Part shown: positions 63,974 through 64,000 of the stretch, piece after piece
How positions within the stretch are numbered: the stretch's first letter is position 1
How the letters are laid out: each line of letters opens with the position of its first letter
Assembly: GCA_017470245.1 (NCBI GenBank)
Contig: JAFUEV010000015.1
Location: 1 to 64,000, forward strand
Length of the DNA: 64,000 bases
DNA from: a bacterium
GTDB lineage: Bacteria > Cyanobacteriota > Vampirovibrionia > Gastranaerophilales > Gastranaerophilaceae
Direction of reading: 5' to 3'
The notes under the pieces: generated by a model
The model's input: the letters and a program-made list of their open reading frames with translations, nothing else
What the model was told of the DNA's origin: nothing
Databases searched by the model: none
Program-made: the position numbers and the translations under genes

Positions 63974-64000
63974 ATCTTCCCTCTAGATTATATTACTGGT

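Overview
This 64 kb window is AT-rich, gene-dense chromosomal DNA with no phage, integron, CRISPR array, rRNA operon or recognisable transposase. Several features suggest an uncultured gut bacterium of the Melainabacteria/Vampirovibrionia lineage (Gastranaerophilales-like). These are the very low GC, small secreted or cytoplasmic proteins with N-terminal or C-terminal 'PSF/FGG'-type motifs, an ADP-forming acetate-CoA ligase, a TatD-associated radical SAM protein, a short SecD, a GT9 heptosyltransferase-like enzyme and a PilO-like protein. This placement is inference from gene content; no 16S or marker phylogeny could be run, and other low-GC diderm lineages remain possible.

Layout. 1-289 holds a 126-bp tandem repeat. 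405-2861 carries a spmA/spmB-like pair and aroA. 2848-6031 (minus) is an unusual three-gene membrane cluster: vWA protein, degenerate-FHA polytopic protein, and zinc-ribbon/TonB-C-like protein. 6070-8909 is the trkA-trkH potassium uptake pair. 8990-15444 holds a TPR protein, a radical SAM protein, an HgdB-like dehydratase-activase-related protein, a wHTH protein, an NrtR-like Nudix regulator, a lytic transglycosylase and a CopG protein. 15531-19367 is a pepT-like peptidase followed by an RTX-repeat protein. 19524-24913 holds rpsO, metK, dtd, ridA and gyrA. 25016-31152 contains a WG-repeat-like protein, uppS, rdgB, tRNA-Glu, an ECF sigma/anti-sigma pair, lipA and an exported protein. 31316-36700 is a giant RTX-repeat protein with a 598-bp internal duplication. 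37130-40251 holds a pncC-like gene, a second exported-family member, a YhaM-like nuclease and an Fmt-like formyltransferase. 40388-47283 contains lineage-type unknowns, a metalloprotease-like protein, a second CopG protein, corA, a receiver/degenerate-GGDEF protein and a TIM-barrel protein. 47267-58589 holds a GAF-GGDEF-HD protein, a GT9 enzyme, a SNF2 helicase, a SprA-related protein, acd, a radical SAM protein and a GGDEF protein with an insertion. 58802-63973 holds padR, recA, secD-secF, an HTH/zinc-ribbon protein and a PilO-like protein.

Themes. Three proteins carry GGDEF-type or GGDEF-derived domains, so cyclic-di-nucleotide signalling appears active here. Two RTX-repeat proteins share a C-terminal WL-containing module, but no type I secretion genes are present in the window. 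TTG start codons recur, several with good Shine-Dalgarno sequences. The strongest candidates for undescribed biology are the vWA/FHA/zinc-ribbon cluster, the shared RTX terminal module, the repeat-junction hairpin with a compensatory base change, the GGDEF protein with a helical insertion, and the structured corA leader with a three-codon ORF.
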